The notes below the pieces were generated by a model. That model saw nothing but the letters and a program-made list of their open reading frames with translations. It was not told the origin of the DNA and did no database searches. From assembly GCA_917880885.1 (NCBI GenBank), contig OU862909.1, positions 28,950,851-29,014,850 of the forward strand: 64,000 bases of DNA, written 5' to 3'. The translations under genes were made by a program, and so were the position numbers. Of this stretch, positions 21,899-33,154 are shown one piece after another. Within the stretch, counting starts at the first letter, position 1. Each line of letters opens with the position of its first letter. Source of the DNA: Limnephilus marmoratus (Eukaryota > Arthropoda > Insecta > Trichoptera > Limnephilidae).

Positions 21899-22262
21899 AT
21901 ACAGGGTGTCCGGGGGTATAGTGCATTAACTTCGGGAGGTGATTCTTCATGATAGTACAAGTAAAAAAGATAAAATGCTTTTTTCGAAATTCCAACTTTT
22001 AGGGATAGTTTCGGGCGCCCGGCAGGCTCTTACTTAGCAAGTTAGATCGTACCTCACACTAAGGATTTTTAGTAGGTACGTCTTTTTGTGTGGGAAAAAA
22101 ATGTTGGAATTTCGGAAAAAGTTGTTTTTGTTTCAATGTTTGAATTTTAATTTTAATTTCAATGTTTTTGTTTAAATGTTTGAATTTCGGAAAAATTTTA
22201 CTCCTACCATCATGTAGAATCACCTCCCGAAGTTAATGCACTTTACCCCCAGACACCCTGTA
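21899..22262. mobile_element. MITE with ATACAGGGTGTC ends
   Basis: The left end ATACAGGGTGTCCGGGGGTA continues through GTGCATTAACTTCGGGAGGTG. The right end carries the reverse complement, ending ACACCCTGTAT. ATT flanks both ends. The interior of ~260 bp is non-coding with internal TTTGAATTTCGGAAAAA repeats. It shares the TATACAGGG terminus with 38795-39121. Confidence 0.75.
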
Positions 22263-22489
22263 TATTATGTAAATGTAAATGTAAATGCTTTGACTTTGTA
22301 AATTTTAAATATTTGAATATGTATCCCATAAATGTAAATGTATTTATTATACGTTTGGTAGAATTTAAATATATTTATTATGCCAAATATTTTTTTGTAA
22401 TTTTTACCGGTTTTGCAATGTACTGGTTTTATATAGAGTTTTTTAATATAAATAAAAAAATTGGCTATTAATTTTAGATTTGTAATCTA

Positions 22490-22930
22490 TGGGGGGAGGC
22501 GGTTATGTGTACCGCCACCCCGGGAAGCATTTATTGGATAGCCAACACCTCTGCCTTAGGACACCACAACTGGTTCGCTACGATTGGTGACATAGCAGGG
22601 TTCATGGGGTGAGGTTTATCAAGGTCCTGGCGGACGATGTTTCTGCCCACCTGCTGCATGGCGGGCCAGATCAAGAGAGACTGGTTGAGGAGTTGTGACT
22701 TCTCCAGCCAGAATCCTTGACCCATCGTCTTGCACAACAGTTGAAGGGTTGGATTCATACTTCCATCACTCCTGGACACACATATCCCAAGATTCCTAGC
22801 CACCCCTCATACCATTTTCCTTCCAAGAACTTCCTTTTCATCCTTTCCTTTAAAAGACCCTTCACACCGCATCCCCAAAGCTGACGTAGGCCCTGGGGGT
22901 GATTTTTACTACGGGCCTTCTGCGTGTAAT
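22490..22930 (+). repeat. Family A copy
   Basis: Opposite orientation to most copies. It opens GGGGAGGCGGTTATGTGTACCG and runs through AGGTTTATCAAGGTCCTGGC, CACTCCTGGACACA and CCTTTCCTTTAAAAGACCCTTC to a GGCCCTGGGGGTGA end block. Confidence 0.75.
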
Positions 22931-23283
22931 TATTAATAATTTTTGTGATTTTTCTTCAGAGTGTAGTTAAGACACACCAATATAATAAATTTGAATATTC
23001 CTAAATAATAATGGAAATTGATAGTTACTGGATAGGTGGTACTTGATTGTAAATTTTGGGTTCTGACAATGAAATACTATCATAGGCAATTTCACTTTCG
23101 ACGCAATAATATTTTAATAAATTATGGAAATCACCTCAAGGGGCTAATTATTAAATGAGGTTGAAATTGTTTGATTCTTGCAGCACAGATTGAAACTGGG
23201 CATCTTATAAATTATACCATAGTACTTATTTCTAGGTTCAAATGTTGAAGCGAGATAGTATTTATATATATTCCGATAATCTT

Positions 23284-24010
23284 GAAATACGTACATATAA
23301 AAATATATTTTATTTAATTTATTGGGGGGCTAGAATTCCAATAATCCATGCGCTTGATAGCTGCAAGACGAGTGGTTATCTGGCCTCCTACATAGTTAAG
23401 TAAATTGAAATACGTACATATAAAAAGATATTTTGTTTAATTTATTGAGGGGCTGGAATTCCAATAATCCATGCGCTTGATAGCTGCAAGACGAGTTGTT
23501 ATCTAGCCTCCTACATGATTAAGCAAATTGAAATACGTACATATATAAAGATATTTTGTTTAATTTATTGGGGGTCAGAATTCCAATAATCCATGCGCTT
23601 GATAGCTGCAAGACGAGTTGTTATCTGGCCTCCTACATAGTTAAGTAAATTGAAATACGTACATATAAAAAGATATTTTATTTAATTTATTGGGGGGCTA
23701 GAATTCCAATAATCCATGCGCTTGATAGCTGCAAGACGAGTTGTTATCTGGCCTCCTACATACTTAAGTAAATTGAAATACGTACATATAAAAAGATATT
23801 TTATTTAATTTATTGGGGGGCTAGAATTCCAATAATCCATGCGCTTGATAGCTGCAAGACGAGTGGTTATCTGGCCTCCTACATAGTTAAGTAAATTGAA
23901 ATACGTACATATAAAAAGATATTTTATTTAATTTATTGGGGGGCTGGAATTCCAATAATCCATGCGCTTGATAGCTGCAAGATGAGTGGCCTCCTACATA
24001 GTTAAGTAAA
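23284..24010. repeat. 123-bp tandem array, six units
   Basis: Units start GAAATACGTACATATA at 23284, 23407, 23530, 23652, 23775 and 23898, spaced 122-123 bp, and differ by a few percent. Each carries AGAATTCCAATAATCCATGC and GCTTGATAGCTGCAAGA. The last unit is shortened (missing GTTATCTG). No frame spans the units. It is a small satellite-like array. Confidence 0.95.
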
Positions 24011-24029
24011 TTCTAAAGTAAAATCCATG

Positions 24030-24115
24030 CTAATTTGTACAGCGCTCTTGAGGCGATTTTTCGCAAAAACAGCGCTATATAAGTTGTCCAAATTTATTAT
24101 TATTATAATACATTC
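24030..24115 (+). repeat. LINE/SINE tail of GCGCTATA-(ATT)n type
   Basis: TGTACAGCGCTCTTGAGGCG..AACAGCGCTATATAAGTTGTCC, followed by ATT repeats. It is the best preserved of the copies in this window. It lies immediately after the 123-bp array. Confidence 0.65.
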
Positions 24116-24229
24116 ACTTATATTTATATTAGTATAATAATACATACAAATATCTACTTTCATCTAACCTATGCTGCCATCTATCGCTCAATCGTTTAAG
24201 CAACAGTCAGTCCATCATACCCCCATACT

Positions 24230-24440
24230 AAGGTTAACCCCGCCAATGCGTCGAGCGTTCCGCTCCCATGATTTTCCCACACCGCTGGTTTTCCATTTCA
24301 CCAGCTGTCAGACGTCGCGGGGCGTGGCCAGAACGGTGCGGGGTCCCCATTGGCTGCGGGGGAGGGCGCCGCCTGCTGATTGGCTCGCACAACCAGGAAG
24401 TGAAAGCGAACCAAGCGAACAATTTACGAAATGAATTGGC
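24230..24440. promoter_or_regulatory. GC-rich patch with paired inverted CCAAT boxes
   Basis: An abrupt CpG-rich island in AT-rich DNA. It contains ATTGGCT at 24349-24355 and again at 24379-24385, a GC/CACCC-like GGGGCGTGG at 24319-24327, and a CRE-like GACGTC at 24311-24316. These are ordinary promoter elements, but no gene start is recognised beside it. It could equally be the remnant of a GC-rich mobile element. Confidence 0.3.
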
Positions 24441-24757
24441 GTGACAGAATTAAAAATTCTAATGGTGTGTTTTTGAGGAGTACATGATTTATGGAGTAAA
24501 TGGTGATATTTTTACAAAACAAACGTTTATTGAAAATTGTTTATCATATCGACCCATTTGTGAACTGATGTGAATGGAATCATAATATTATATGTATTTT
24601 TTTTTTTAAATGGGAATCCCTTTATATAATCTTTGAAGAATTGTAGAAGTTATACATATATCTAGTTCAAGTTTCCGGCTTAGCTAGAGTTTTAACACTC
24701 TTTTGTTATATCGGATAAATAGAATTAAACCAAATGGTGTCAAGACACATTTTTGGC

Positions 24758-24955
24758 AATTAAAACCGGTCAGTGGTTGGTGGGCATAGCGCTTGGATCC
24801 CATCCGGGTGACTCGTGTTCAATTCCTCGGCTGGCTAAGTCCTCCATCACAACACAAGTAACATTTTCGGCTTTCTGTGGTGGTAGTAGCAGATTTTCAA
24901 ACATTGTTGGGTTATTCGTAACCCGGGAATGTTTGTCTTTCTTTTTAAAATAAAT
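24758..24955 (+). repeat. tRNA-derived SINE, family beta copy 1
   Basis: A box-like GTCAGTGGTTGGTGGGCATA, then a B box-like GTGTTCAATTCC, lie at tRNA-like spacing near the 5' end. The body runs through CTGGCTAAGTCCTCCATCAC and CGTAACCCGGGAATGTTTGT. The end is A-rich. It is ~90% like 48758-48960. Transcription would be by RNA polymerase III. Confidence 0.75.
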
Positions 24956-25149
24956 TAAAAATTAAATTAAAAATAAATTTCTCATAATTACAAATATATA
25001 AAATAACGTTGCGAGCTGAAAAAAGATGGAAACGGTCTTGACTGAAAAGACCATGCTAATTGCATGACGCCAGACATCTGAATAAGGTTTTGATAGATAC
25101 TAAGTTCACCAGATAAACAGATTTCTGACGTATAATTCAGAAATGTGAT

Positions 25150-25503
25150 TATTTTTTTTACGTTAGCTCCATACAGAAGCCCCTGAGGAAAATAATTCCT
25201 CTCTGGGCCTGTATCATCTTTGGGGATGCTGTGTGGAAGGCATTCTTAGGAAAGGAAGGAGAAGGAAGAAGGAAGGAAGAAGGTACTGGGTAGTGTGTCC
25301 AGGGGTGGTGGACGTAGGAATCTATCACTCGGTACTGCGGTGCAAGGCGATGCAAAGAACCGGATAAAACTCACCCCATGAAACCGGCACCCCTGCTAAG
25401 TCACCAAATGTACGAACCACTAGGGTTGACATATGACAAAGGTGTTGGAAATCCAGTAAATGGTTCCTGGGGCGTCGGTACCCACACCCATCTCCCAAAT
25501 TGA
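25150..25503 (-). repeat. Family A copy, internally shortened
   Basis: On the plus strand it begins TTTTTTTACGTTAGCTCCAT and ends CATCTCCCAAATTG. It lacks part of the middle (the Arg/Gly-rich-looking GGCCCGCC..GTGGGCGG block). Confidence 0.75.
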
Positions 25504-26007
25504 TAAAATCATCATCAAATCCATTCGGATATAAAATCATGACAAAAACTTAATACAGAGAAATGAAAATGCTTTTTGTAATGTAACGTACTTCCCATCA
25601 CGACAAACTGTATGCAGACAAAATACCATAGATGAAAATACAGGTAGGCATCTACTAGGTGCCTACCTACATTAACAATATAATAAATAATAATAATAAC
25701 ATTATGAACCTCGCCCGCTTTCTCCTGCAAACAATATCTCACGCTATTCAATATTATATTATATTCTTGATGCCTTTGTAAAAACTCAGTTCGATAAAGT
25801 TTATCTCTGCTGCCATAAATCTGCGGTCGAACGATGAAATAGATTTATCGAGTTTTATTTATAGAGATCGCTTGGTGAAATAAATTGCGATGGAATTAAA
25901 AGATTATAGTTAATCTTAACTATAAAGCAGATATCTTTTTGAATGAAGCAGTACAAGAATTTGTGCGGTGAGTTTTGACGTCTTTCTGTTTTGAATTTTG
26001 CAGTTTG

Positions 26008-26437
26008 ATGAAGTTATACGTGAAAACCTATTTAGATACTATTTTGATAATCTTTACGACGAATTGGCTTACAGTACGAACATATGCTACGGATAAATCG
26101 AAGCTTTTACTAGCTTTTCTATGTATTGGAATAACAATAAAATTATTATTTACGTAACGAAAAATATAAGCGTAAACCACAAAAAAAATGTTTTTTCATG
26201 ACTTAACTATGAAGTAATATAAGAAACAATTTTTTAAAAATATCCCTTTATGGCTAAGACTATTTTTGAGGTTTTCCACGGTCTAACTTTTTTCGGTCTT
26301 ATAAAATTATGCACAATATAAATCAAAACCACTTTTTCGATAACTTGCATCGTGCAAATAAGACGCTCGATTTTAAAGTTTTGCAGGCATGAGATTCGAA
26401 ATATTTCTAGCTTTTACATTCCTCTTTTAAAGCGACA
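26008..26437. repeat. Dispersed family epsilon, copy 1
   Basis: About 430 bp that recurs at 53993-54418 with roughly 90% identity: TACGTGAAAACCTATTTAGA, TACGACGAATTGGCTTACAG, AAATATAAGCGTAAACCAC, GACGCTCGATTTTAAAG. The second copy sits inside a Helitron. No open frame is conserved between copies. Confidence 0.75.
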
Positions 26438-26600
26438 TTTTTATTTACTTTAAAACGTGATTTTTCAAGCCAAGGAACCTTGAAAACACTGTTAGACACA
26501 TTTTAAAAAGTTACAAGATGACCCTTAATTATATTTTTTGCATTTTTCAATAATATTTTTTTTGTAGAAAGCATTAACTTTGTGGTTTGACATATTAATT

Positions 26601-26816
26601 GAAATAAAACAATAACGTTGTTTGTAAAACAACGATTCATTTATTTAATTTTTTTAATACCGATCGGTTTCGTTTAACACAAGCATTTTCAGGGTATAAA
26701 ATTAAACTGTTTAATTATATACCCTAAAGATGCTTGTGTTAAGCGAAACCGGTCGGTATTAAAAAAATAATTGAATAAATAAATCGTAGTTACAAACAAT
26801 GTTATTGTTTGATATG
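26601..26816. repeat. Imperfect 215-bp palindrome
   Basis: The left arm (AAACAATAACGTTGTTTGTAA .. ATACCGATCGGTTTCGTTTA) is mirrored by the right arm (TAAGCGAAACCGGTCGGTAT .. TACAAACAATGTTATTGTTT) around a short centre near 26707. Direct repeats of the AATGTTATTGTTT end recur at 27018 after the next palindrome. An ACCGGTTTCG block also occurs singly at ~41114-41123. Confidence 0.8.
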
Positions 26817-26843
26817 ATTTTAGGTTTTCACGGCCAAAAATTT

Positions 26844-27016
26844 TATGGTCATTTCCTTTTGGGGTATTATGCCGTGTTGCGCTACCTCCTCCTTTAGCCA
26901 ACGTTGCCCTGATGCAACATCTGCCCTGATGATGGACACTGTAACGCTGTCCGAAACGTTGGCTAAAGGAGGAGGTAGCGCAACACGGCATAATACCCCA
27001 AAAGGAAATGACCATA
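26844..27016. repeat. Inverted repeat with 62-bp perfect arms (family zeta)
   Basis: Arms 26844-26905 and 26955-27016 are exact reverse complements, including GGGGTATTATGCCGTGTTGC and TTTAGCCAACGTT. They are separated by 49 bp containing GCAACATCTGCCCTGATGAT. Related, older copies lie at 10760, 35880 and 52860. Perfect arms imply recent formation or ongoing gene conversion. Confidence 0.9.
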
Positions 27017-27124
27017 CAATGTTATTGTTTAATTTCATTTAATTAATTACAAAATTACGATCTTAAGAATTTGATATCTTTTACAACAATTTTCATATTT
27101 TTGTGAAGAATCATCTGGAGGGGG

Positions 27125-27515
27125 TACTTTTTACTTTAGCTCTACACAGTTGGCCCAATGTCATCTTTGGGTTTGCTATGTGGAAGGTCTTTTTAAGTAA
27201 AGGAAGAAGAGAAATTCTGGGAAGGAAAGGGGTATAAGGTGGGTATGAATTTGGAGATCATCATGTCCAGGAGTGACAGATGTGTGATTCCACCCCTCCC
27301 ATTGCGGTGCAAGGCGATGGGTCGAGATAGTTCTGCTGGAAAGATCAAAAGGTCTTCCTCAACCAGTCTCTATCGATCCGACCCGCCAAGCAATCGGTGG
27401 GCATGTCCGTCCGCCAGGATCTATGCAAACCTCGCCCTGTGAACCCAGGCACTCCTGCTAAGTCACCAAATGTAGCAAACCCCGTTGGTTATCCAATAAA
27501 TGGTTTCCGGAATGG
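27125..27515 (-). repeat. Family A copy, 3' truncated
   Basis: On the plus strand starts TTTACTTTAGCTCTACACAG and stops after TTATCCAATAAATGGTTTCCGG near 27508 without the terminal CCTCCCAAATTG. Confidence 0.7.
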
Positions 27516-27587
27516 CGGTAGGTAAGGCAAGGAGGTTGTACCAAAACAAATAGAACTTTCCACTCTCTTCTGCCTGTTCATGCGGGG

Positions 27588-28066
27588 TAATTTTTTTTTA
27601 CAATAGCCTCATACAGGAGGCCCTGAGGAAAATTTCTTCAGGGCCTATGTCATCTTAGGGGATGCTGTGTAAAGGGTTTTTTTAAGAAAGGGAAGGATAG
27701 GAAGTTCTGGGGAGGAAAAGGGTATGAGGGGTGGGTAGGAATCTGAGGGTCAGTGTGTCCAGGAGTTATAGACGTATAAATCCATCGCTCTAACTGCGGC
27801 GCAAGGCAATGGGTTGAGAGAGTCCGGCTTGAAAGGTCGAAAGGCCTTTCTCAATCAGTCTCTCTCTATCCGGCCCGCCACGCAGTAGGTGGGCGGACGC
27901 ATCCGACGCCAAGACCTGGAAATACATCATCCCATGAACCCGGGTACCCCTGCTAAATCACCAAACGTAGAGAACCACTTGGGGTGACCTGTGGCAGAGG
28001 TGTTGGTTATCCAAAAAATGGTTCCCGGGGCGGCGGTACCCTCCGGCGGCGCCTCCCAAATTTTAG
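27588..28066 (-). repeat. Family A copy, full length
   Basis: The most complete member. On the plus strand it runs from TTTTTTTACAATAGCCTCATA to GCGCCTCCCAAATT. Same orientation as, and only ~75 bp from, the previous copy. Confidence 0.8.
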
Positions 28067-29507
28067 TAAATTGATAGTTAAATAATACAATCACGTAATG
28101 TCGTTGATTAGTAAAATAGGTCAATTTAACCCCTCAGGCCTCGGGTATTTTTTGTTAAACAGTCAAAATATTTCCGCTTTGCAATAAAATCAAAATAAAT
28201 GGAATATTTTTAAACGTATCCGGAAACTACTAAGTGCGATTTCAAATTTTACAATTGAAATAAACATATAATTTTTTAATTGCCAAAATTTAGAATTCAA
28301 ACATAAAAAGTTTAAAACAACTAAAAAAATAAAAACGCACACATATTTTATTAGATAAGTGTATTACAAACATTATCGTCACCTTATTTTTTGTGGTTTT
28401 AAGTCAAAATAATTTATAAAAAAAAAATTAAATAATTAAAGTTATTTTTTTTTTTCAAATTGTGTTGGAAACGTTGATAGGTGTACATTTGAATTATGTG
28501 GTGGTTAATTTTTAGATTTGAATACAAAGTGCGGTGTTTTCGTTTTCTAACATCATTTAGCTCACATTTAGTAAGATAGTAAGGGAGACACAACGATTTC
28601 TATGAGACCCATATGATTTAACCAAAATTTATACCAAAAGCCAACAAATTAGCTTGATTTTTTAATTTAATTAATTTAATTTTTTAATTTAATTTTTTTA
28701 AATTTAAAATAAAAATATAAAAATTTTCGAAAAAAAATAGATTATTTGGTGGATAACCCTTATATTTTTTATGGCGTAGTTAACAATTTTTTTTCTTCTT
28801 CTTGAGCGAAACTGTACAAAAAGTTTCAATTCCTACAAAGCATGTATTTTGATCGAAAAGCACGAATTTTGGTATTCATAAGGCTAACCTGTTCATACCA
28901 ACTATTAATCGAAAATAGTGAGTTCACTGATAACTTCACCTCAGGAAAACACGGCACAATCAAGTGAATCAAATCCTCATATCGGATCATATCCAGATTG
29001 TCTACAGTCAAAATAATAGGTGATTTTATACGAATGTGAATGAAGGAGTGATGTGCCGAGACAGAGTTGTGTGGCGGCCTATCCTCTCTGTCCACCCACT
29101 TAACATTTAAGTTACCTAAGTATATTAGCATTAGTTTCAGTGAATGTTGACCTTTGTGACACCTTGGTATTGTTCCAATGTGCTATCAAAGACGCCGTAG
29201 ACGCCGAAATACGATTGAGTTATTTGAGAATGTTAAACCACCCATCGCATTGTTCCCAGACAATAAATGATCAATAAACAGTTAACTATGCAAGATCCGA
29301 TGATTTTTTGCCGAAGGCTAAATGAAAACAGGGCTAGACAACAACAAAAAATTGCTTAATTTACATGAGGACAGGACAATATTGTATTGTCCCAACTCCG
29401 GACCTATTGTCCTAGGGTAACAGAAGTTTTGAAGACAGGACATTTAAAAAAAATATATTTGTTCAGTGCATTGTTTATTGCAGTTGTTGAGAATTTTTCG
29501 ATTACCA
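28067..29507. other. Unassigned AT-rich DNA
   Basis: Includes very AT-rich low complexity (28640-28760). A 101-codon minus-strand frame at 28826-29131 contains protein-like runs but matches nothing I know. No element boundaries. Confidence 0.35.
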
Positions 29508-29942
29508 TTTTTTAGCTCCACACAGGAGGCATTGAGGAAAACAATTGCCTAAGGGCCTGTGTCATCTGTGGGGGTGCTGTATGGGGGGACTTTCGAAAGG
29601 AAGGAGAGGAAGTTCTAACAAGGAAAAAGGTGTGAGGGGCGGGTAGGAATTTGGGGGTCAATGTGTCTAGGAGTGATGGACGTATGAATCCATCCCTCCC
29701 ACTGTGGTGCAAGGAGATTGGTAGAGAGCCCGGCAGGAGAGGTCTAGGTTAAATCTCCCACAACCAATCTATCCCGATCCGGCCCGCCTCGCAGTAGGTG
29801 GATAAGGGGTTTGGCCGCTAAGACCTGGACAAAACTCACCCCGTGAACCCGGACACCTCTGTTAAGTCACTAAACTTAGCGAACCGCTTGGGGTTGGTAT
29901 TGGTTGGTATTGGTTGGTATTACCCGCCTCCCAAATTGAAAT
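29508..29942 (-). repeat. Family A copy
   Basis: On the plus strand runs TTTTTAGCTCCACACAGGAGG to CCGCCTCCCAAATTG. TTGGTATTGG is tandemly repeated three times near the end (29894-29925). Confidence 0.75.
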
Positions 29943-30188
29943 GCTAGGCACTTGCCCGTGTTATGGGATCGTTTTTATACACATAGGGTATTTCACTCTC
30001 CTCCTGATAGCCTATCCATACGATAAGGAATATTAATAAATAAACAAAATATTACTCGCAACAGGTAAGAACTCGGCTAACTTATCGTATATATATATAC
30101 AGCCGCTATTCCTTTTTAAATAAATAAATCATGTTTAATTAATCGAAAATGTATGGATAATCTTTGAGGAGGGTGGTATGAAATATAA

Positions 30189-30625
30189 AAAAATTTAACA
30201 AAACAAAAAAACGACTTAAAAAAATGCACTAAAAAGTAAAAAAATAATTTCGTATTCTTCTACAACTTAATAATCAACTTACTTTTTCTACTCCTCAATA
30301 TGTAGGTACAATTATTATTTTTGGGTCGGTGTCAGGGAAGGTTTGTAACTACATACATAGTTATAGGTGAGATGTGCTTGTATCGCACAAGCGACTTGAC
30401 GAGGCGAGGGGCGAGAGCGGGGCCGCGGCGTGAGGGGAGCTGTCAAGTGAACACGCCGGGCCGGGTGCCTTGGTCGACACCGACTCCAAAAATAACAATC
30501 GTACCTACATATTGAGGAGTAGAAAAAGTAAGTTGATTATTAAGTTGTAGAAGAATACGAAATTATTTTTTTACTTTTTAGGGCATTTTTTGAAGTCGTT
30601 TTTTTGTTTTGTTAAAATTTTTGTT
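30189..30625. mobile_element. Foldback element with GC-rich core
   Basis: Arms 30189-30347 and ~30468-30625 are inverted copies (TAATTTCGTATTCTTCTACA, ACTTACTTTTTCTACTCCTC, CAATATGTAGGTAC, GTCGGTGTC and complements). The ~120-bp centre is strikingly GC-rich (GACGAGGCGAGGGGCGAGAG). No transposase. A 64-codon frame across the core is not convincing. Confidence 0.75.
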
Positions 30626-32254
30626 TTTTTTTTATTTTTAGTGAATCTGAAGTACACTAACTAATTTGTCTGAATATGGGAAGACCTACTAATCGTGCTG
30701 CTCACATGATACAGACATAATTGGACCGTTGCGGTCAAATTAAGAGATCCGGCCGAGTATCGTTAATTTGCTCCTAAGAATTGAAGAGTTCCGTTACTTT
30801 GACATGGATCCCATAATCAGAATCTAACCAAACTCTCAACAAACTACCCTTGAAGTACATTCTTTCCAATGAAAAAAAAATCATCGAAATCGGTTGGCGT
30901 GATATTGAGTTATTCGTCCATTTGTTGCGCACATACTTAATGCAAATTTAAGGCTTATATGGTTTTCTCATGGATGTTGTTGTCAAAACTAGACAAAATT
31001 AAAATGGAACTACACGAAAAGCACCAGCTTTCAAATAAAAAAAGAATCATCAATATCGGTTAACCCGGTCGAAAGTTCTGAGGTAACAAACATAAAAAAA
31101 AATTAAAAAATACAGTCGAATTGAGAACTTCCTCCTTTTTGAAGTCGTTTAAAAAGATTAAAAAGTGTGTAGAATAAATAATAAGTGAAGTGAAGAATTA
31201 TACAACTTTAAAAAATATATAAAATCATAGTAAATACTACTAACAATTATTAGGTTTTGAAATGCGGTTGGGAGCTGTTGTGACTTCGGCAAAAACTAAA
31301 CAGTACTCCTCGTTGAAATTAGTGTTTACGAAAATCACTAATTAATCAATATTTTTACATAATTTCGCAAATCTCCAACAACCTCCTGACCCTCCGTTAT
31401 ACCAATATTTTTTTTTAATTCCTCTTTAAGAATCACTGCAACAGTAATCAATTATGTTTATCGATACAATCGATAGTTTCACAACCCTGTGGACCCGACA
31501 ACAACAGAAGACGGATGGGCCGCGTATTCTGGTAGGCCTACCAACATTACGAGCTGTATGGGGGAATAAATTGCATGCCGCCTTACCCGGCACTCAGCGG
31601 GTACCTACCCATTCGTACGCTTTACAGTTGAGTCAGGTAGGTACTTAGTAATAATTGAAATCGTGATCGTTTCGATTCACTTCATTTCATCGGGCCTGAC
31701 TGGATTACTCGTGTGCAATGTGCAATGATACCAACCCCGTAATAATAGTTGCGTGCACCTAACTGCGGTGCGTGAGTTTTGAATTCGTTCCGAAAGTCTG
31801 TCAATGTCGGAGAACCCTTTCTAATTTCTAAGTATTGTTTGGTGTCCCCACAACTGATTTTCTTTTGTTAGAATAAAATAACAAAATGGGGAGGTTTGAA
31901 TACGTAAAAAATATTTATTAATGATCTAATTAATAATACTTTGGTCAAAGGCAAGTGGCTTGCATGTTGCATGTCTACAAGTGTATTTATGATTTGTTCC
32001 GTTTTTTCTTCAACAATATAAATATGTCGATCGTCCAATTGATTAGTAAGACATCTACAAATACTAAGGACAGGTTGTTTAAAAAAAAAAACATTTTTCA
32101 TCATTTTTTTAAATTAATTCTCACGTTCTGACTCTATTCAAGTTCCGTTATTATATCATTTTAAGCCAGTTGCTTCAGAAAACTGAAATAATCACAACTT
32201 CAAAAAAACTTTTACAGAACGTGAAAATTAACTTTATAATTTTATGAATTGTTA
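30626..32254. other. Old repeat debris and unassigned DNA
   Basis: 30840-31155 resembles a common insect repeat of the CATCGAAATCGGTT .. GAGAACTTCCTCCTTTTTGA kind, ending in GAAGTCGTTTAAAA, a type familiar from Lepidoptera. The rest is unassigned. The 64-codon frame at 31454-31648 ends at a CAG|GTAGGT donor-like site but lacks other support. Confidence 0.4.
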
Positions 32255-32745
32255 AAATTTTTTGGGTAAATATTTCCCTATCGAGTCCACGCCCAAAACA
32301 CACTTTAAAAAATTAAAACAAATTGTACTAGGTAGATTACAGTTATTATTAAGTTATTCAGTAACCGGAATTGAAAAATATTGCATTTTAATAGTTATTT
32401 TATTATCTTTAAAAACTGGAAATGTCATTTCTTAAGGAACGCCGTGTTGTTAAATACGACGGCAAACGTCTCGCGTGATTTTTCGTGTTTATGAAACCGA
32501 ACAAAATAATGATTAATACGCTTTATTCATCGTTTCCGAACATTGCAATTCGTACTTATTATTGTCTAACTGACATAAAGTGATTTTTTCTTTTAAAAAT
32601 GCGTATTTCATCGTCGTAATTCCTGTTACTGAATTACTTATTACTAACCATTATCTACCTAGTATAATTTGTTTTAATTTTTTTAAGTGTGTTTTGAGCG
32701 TGGACTCGATAGGGAAATATTTACCATTTTTTGGAACGACCTGTC
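32255..32745. mobile_element. Foldback/MITE with ~150-bp arms
   Basis: The left arm begins TGGGTAAATATTTCCCTATCG and passes GTCCACGCCCAAAACACAC, AAACAAATTGTACTAGGTAG and CAGTAACCGGAATT. The right arm (~32590-32745) is its complement. The ~190-bp centre is unrelated and non-coding. Confidence 0.75.
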
Positions 32746-33154
32746 CTTGTCTTGAGGTAATTGAAAAAAGCAGCACTTGAATGCTCTTCATAAATCAAAT
32801 ATTATTTAGACGAGTCTATGTTTTACATATTAAATATGCTATAAAATCACACCGGGAGGTATAACGGTTCAGTATATTAGTATGACATTTTGAAATAACC
32901 TACTAGTTACCCAGAAAACATCAACATTCTCATTGGTGTTCATGAGTGATCTGAGTATTGGAGTGGGTACACTTTTGCGTGTGACTGCATACTCAACTGA
33001 AATTTCGATTTTTTGGAGATGTGTGACTAATCAACTAGCCGAGCGATATACATACATATATATGTTTTTTTTTTATTTAAATTCTAAAGCAATGATTACA
33101 ATATATTAATATAGTTCATAACATTCTGAATTAACTGTTTTAATTTATTCATTA
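32746..33154. other. No feature seen
   Basis: AT-rich sequence. An AAGGACAGGT motif at 32068 and its complement near 32740 hint that the preceding foldback once extended outward. Nothing firm. Confidence 0.3.

Noticed and set aside
23284..24010. CRISPR-like array
   Set aside because: Units are tandem and almost identical over their full 123 bp, with no short repeat and variable spacer pattern. The DNA is eukaryotic.
24171..24434. 87-codon protein in the GC-rich patch
   Set aside because: Arg/Pro/Ser-rich translation expected from CpG-rich DNA. No splice sites, start context or known motif.
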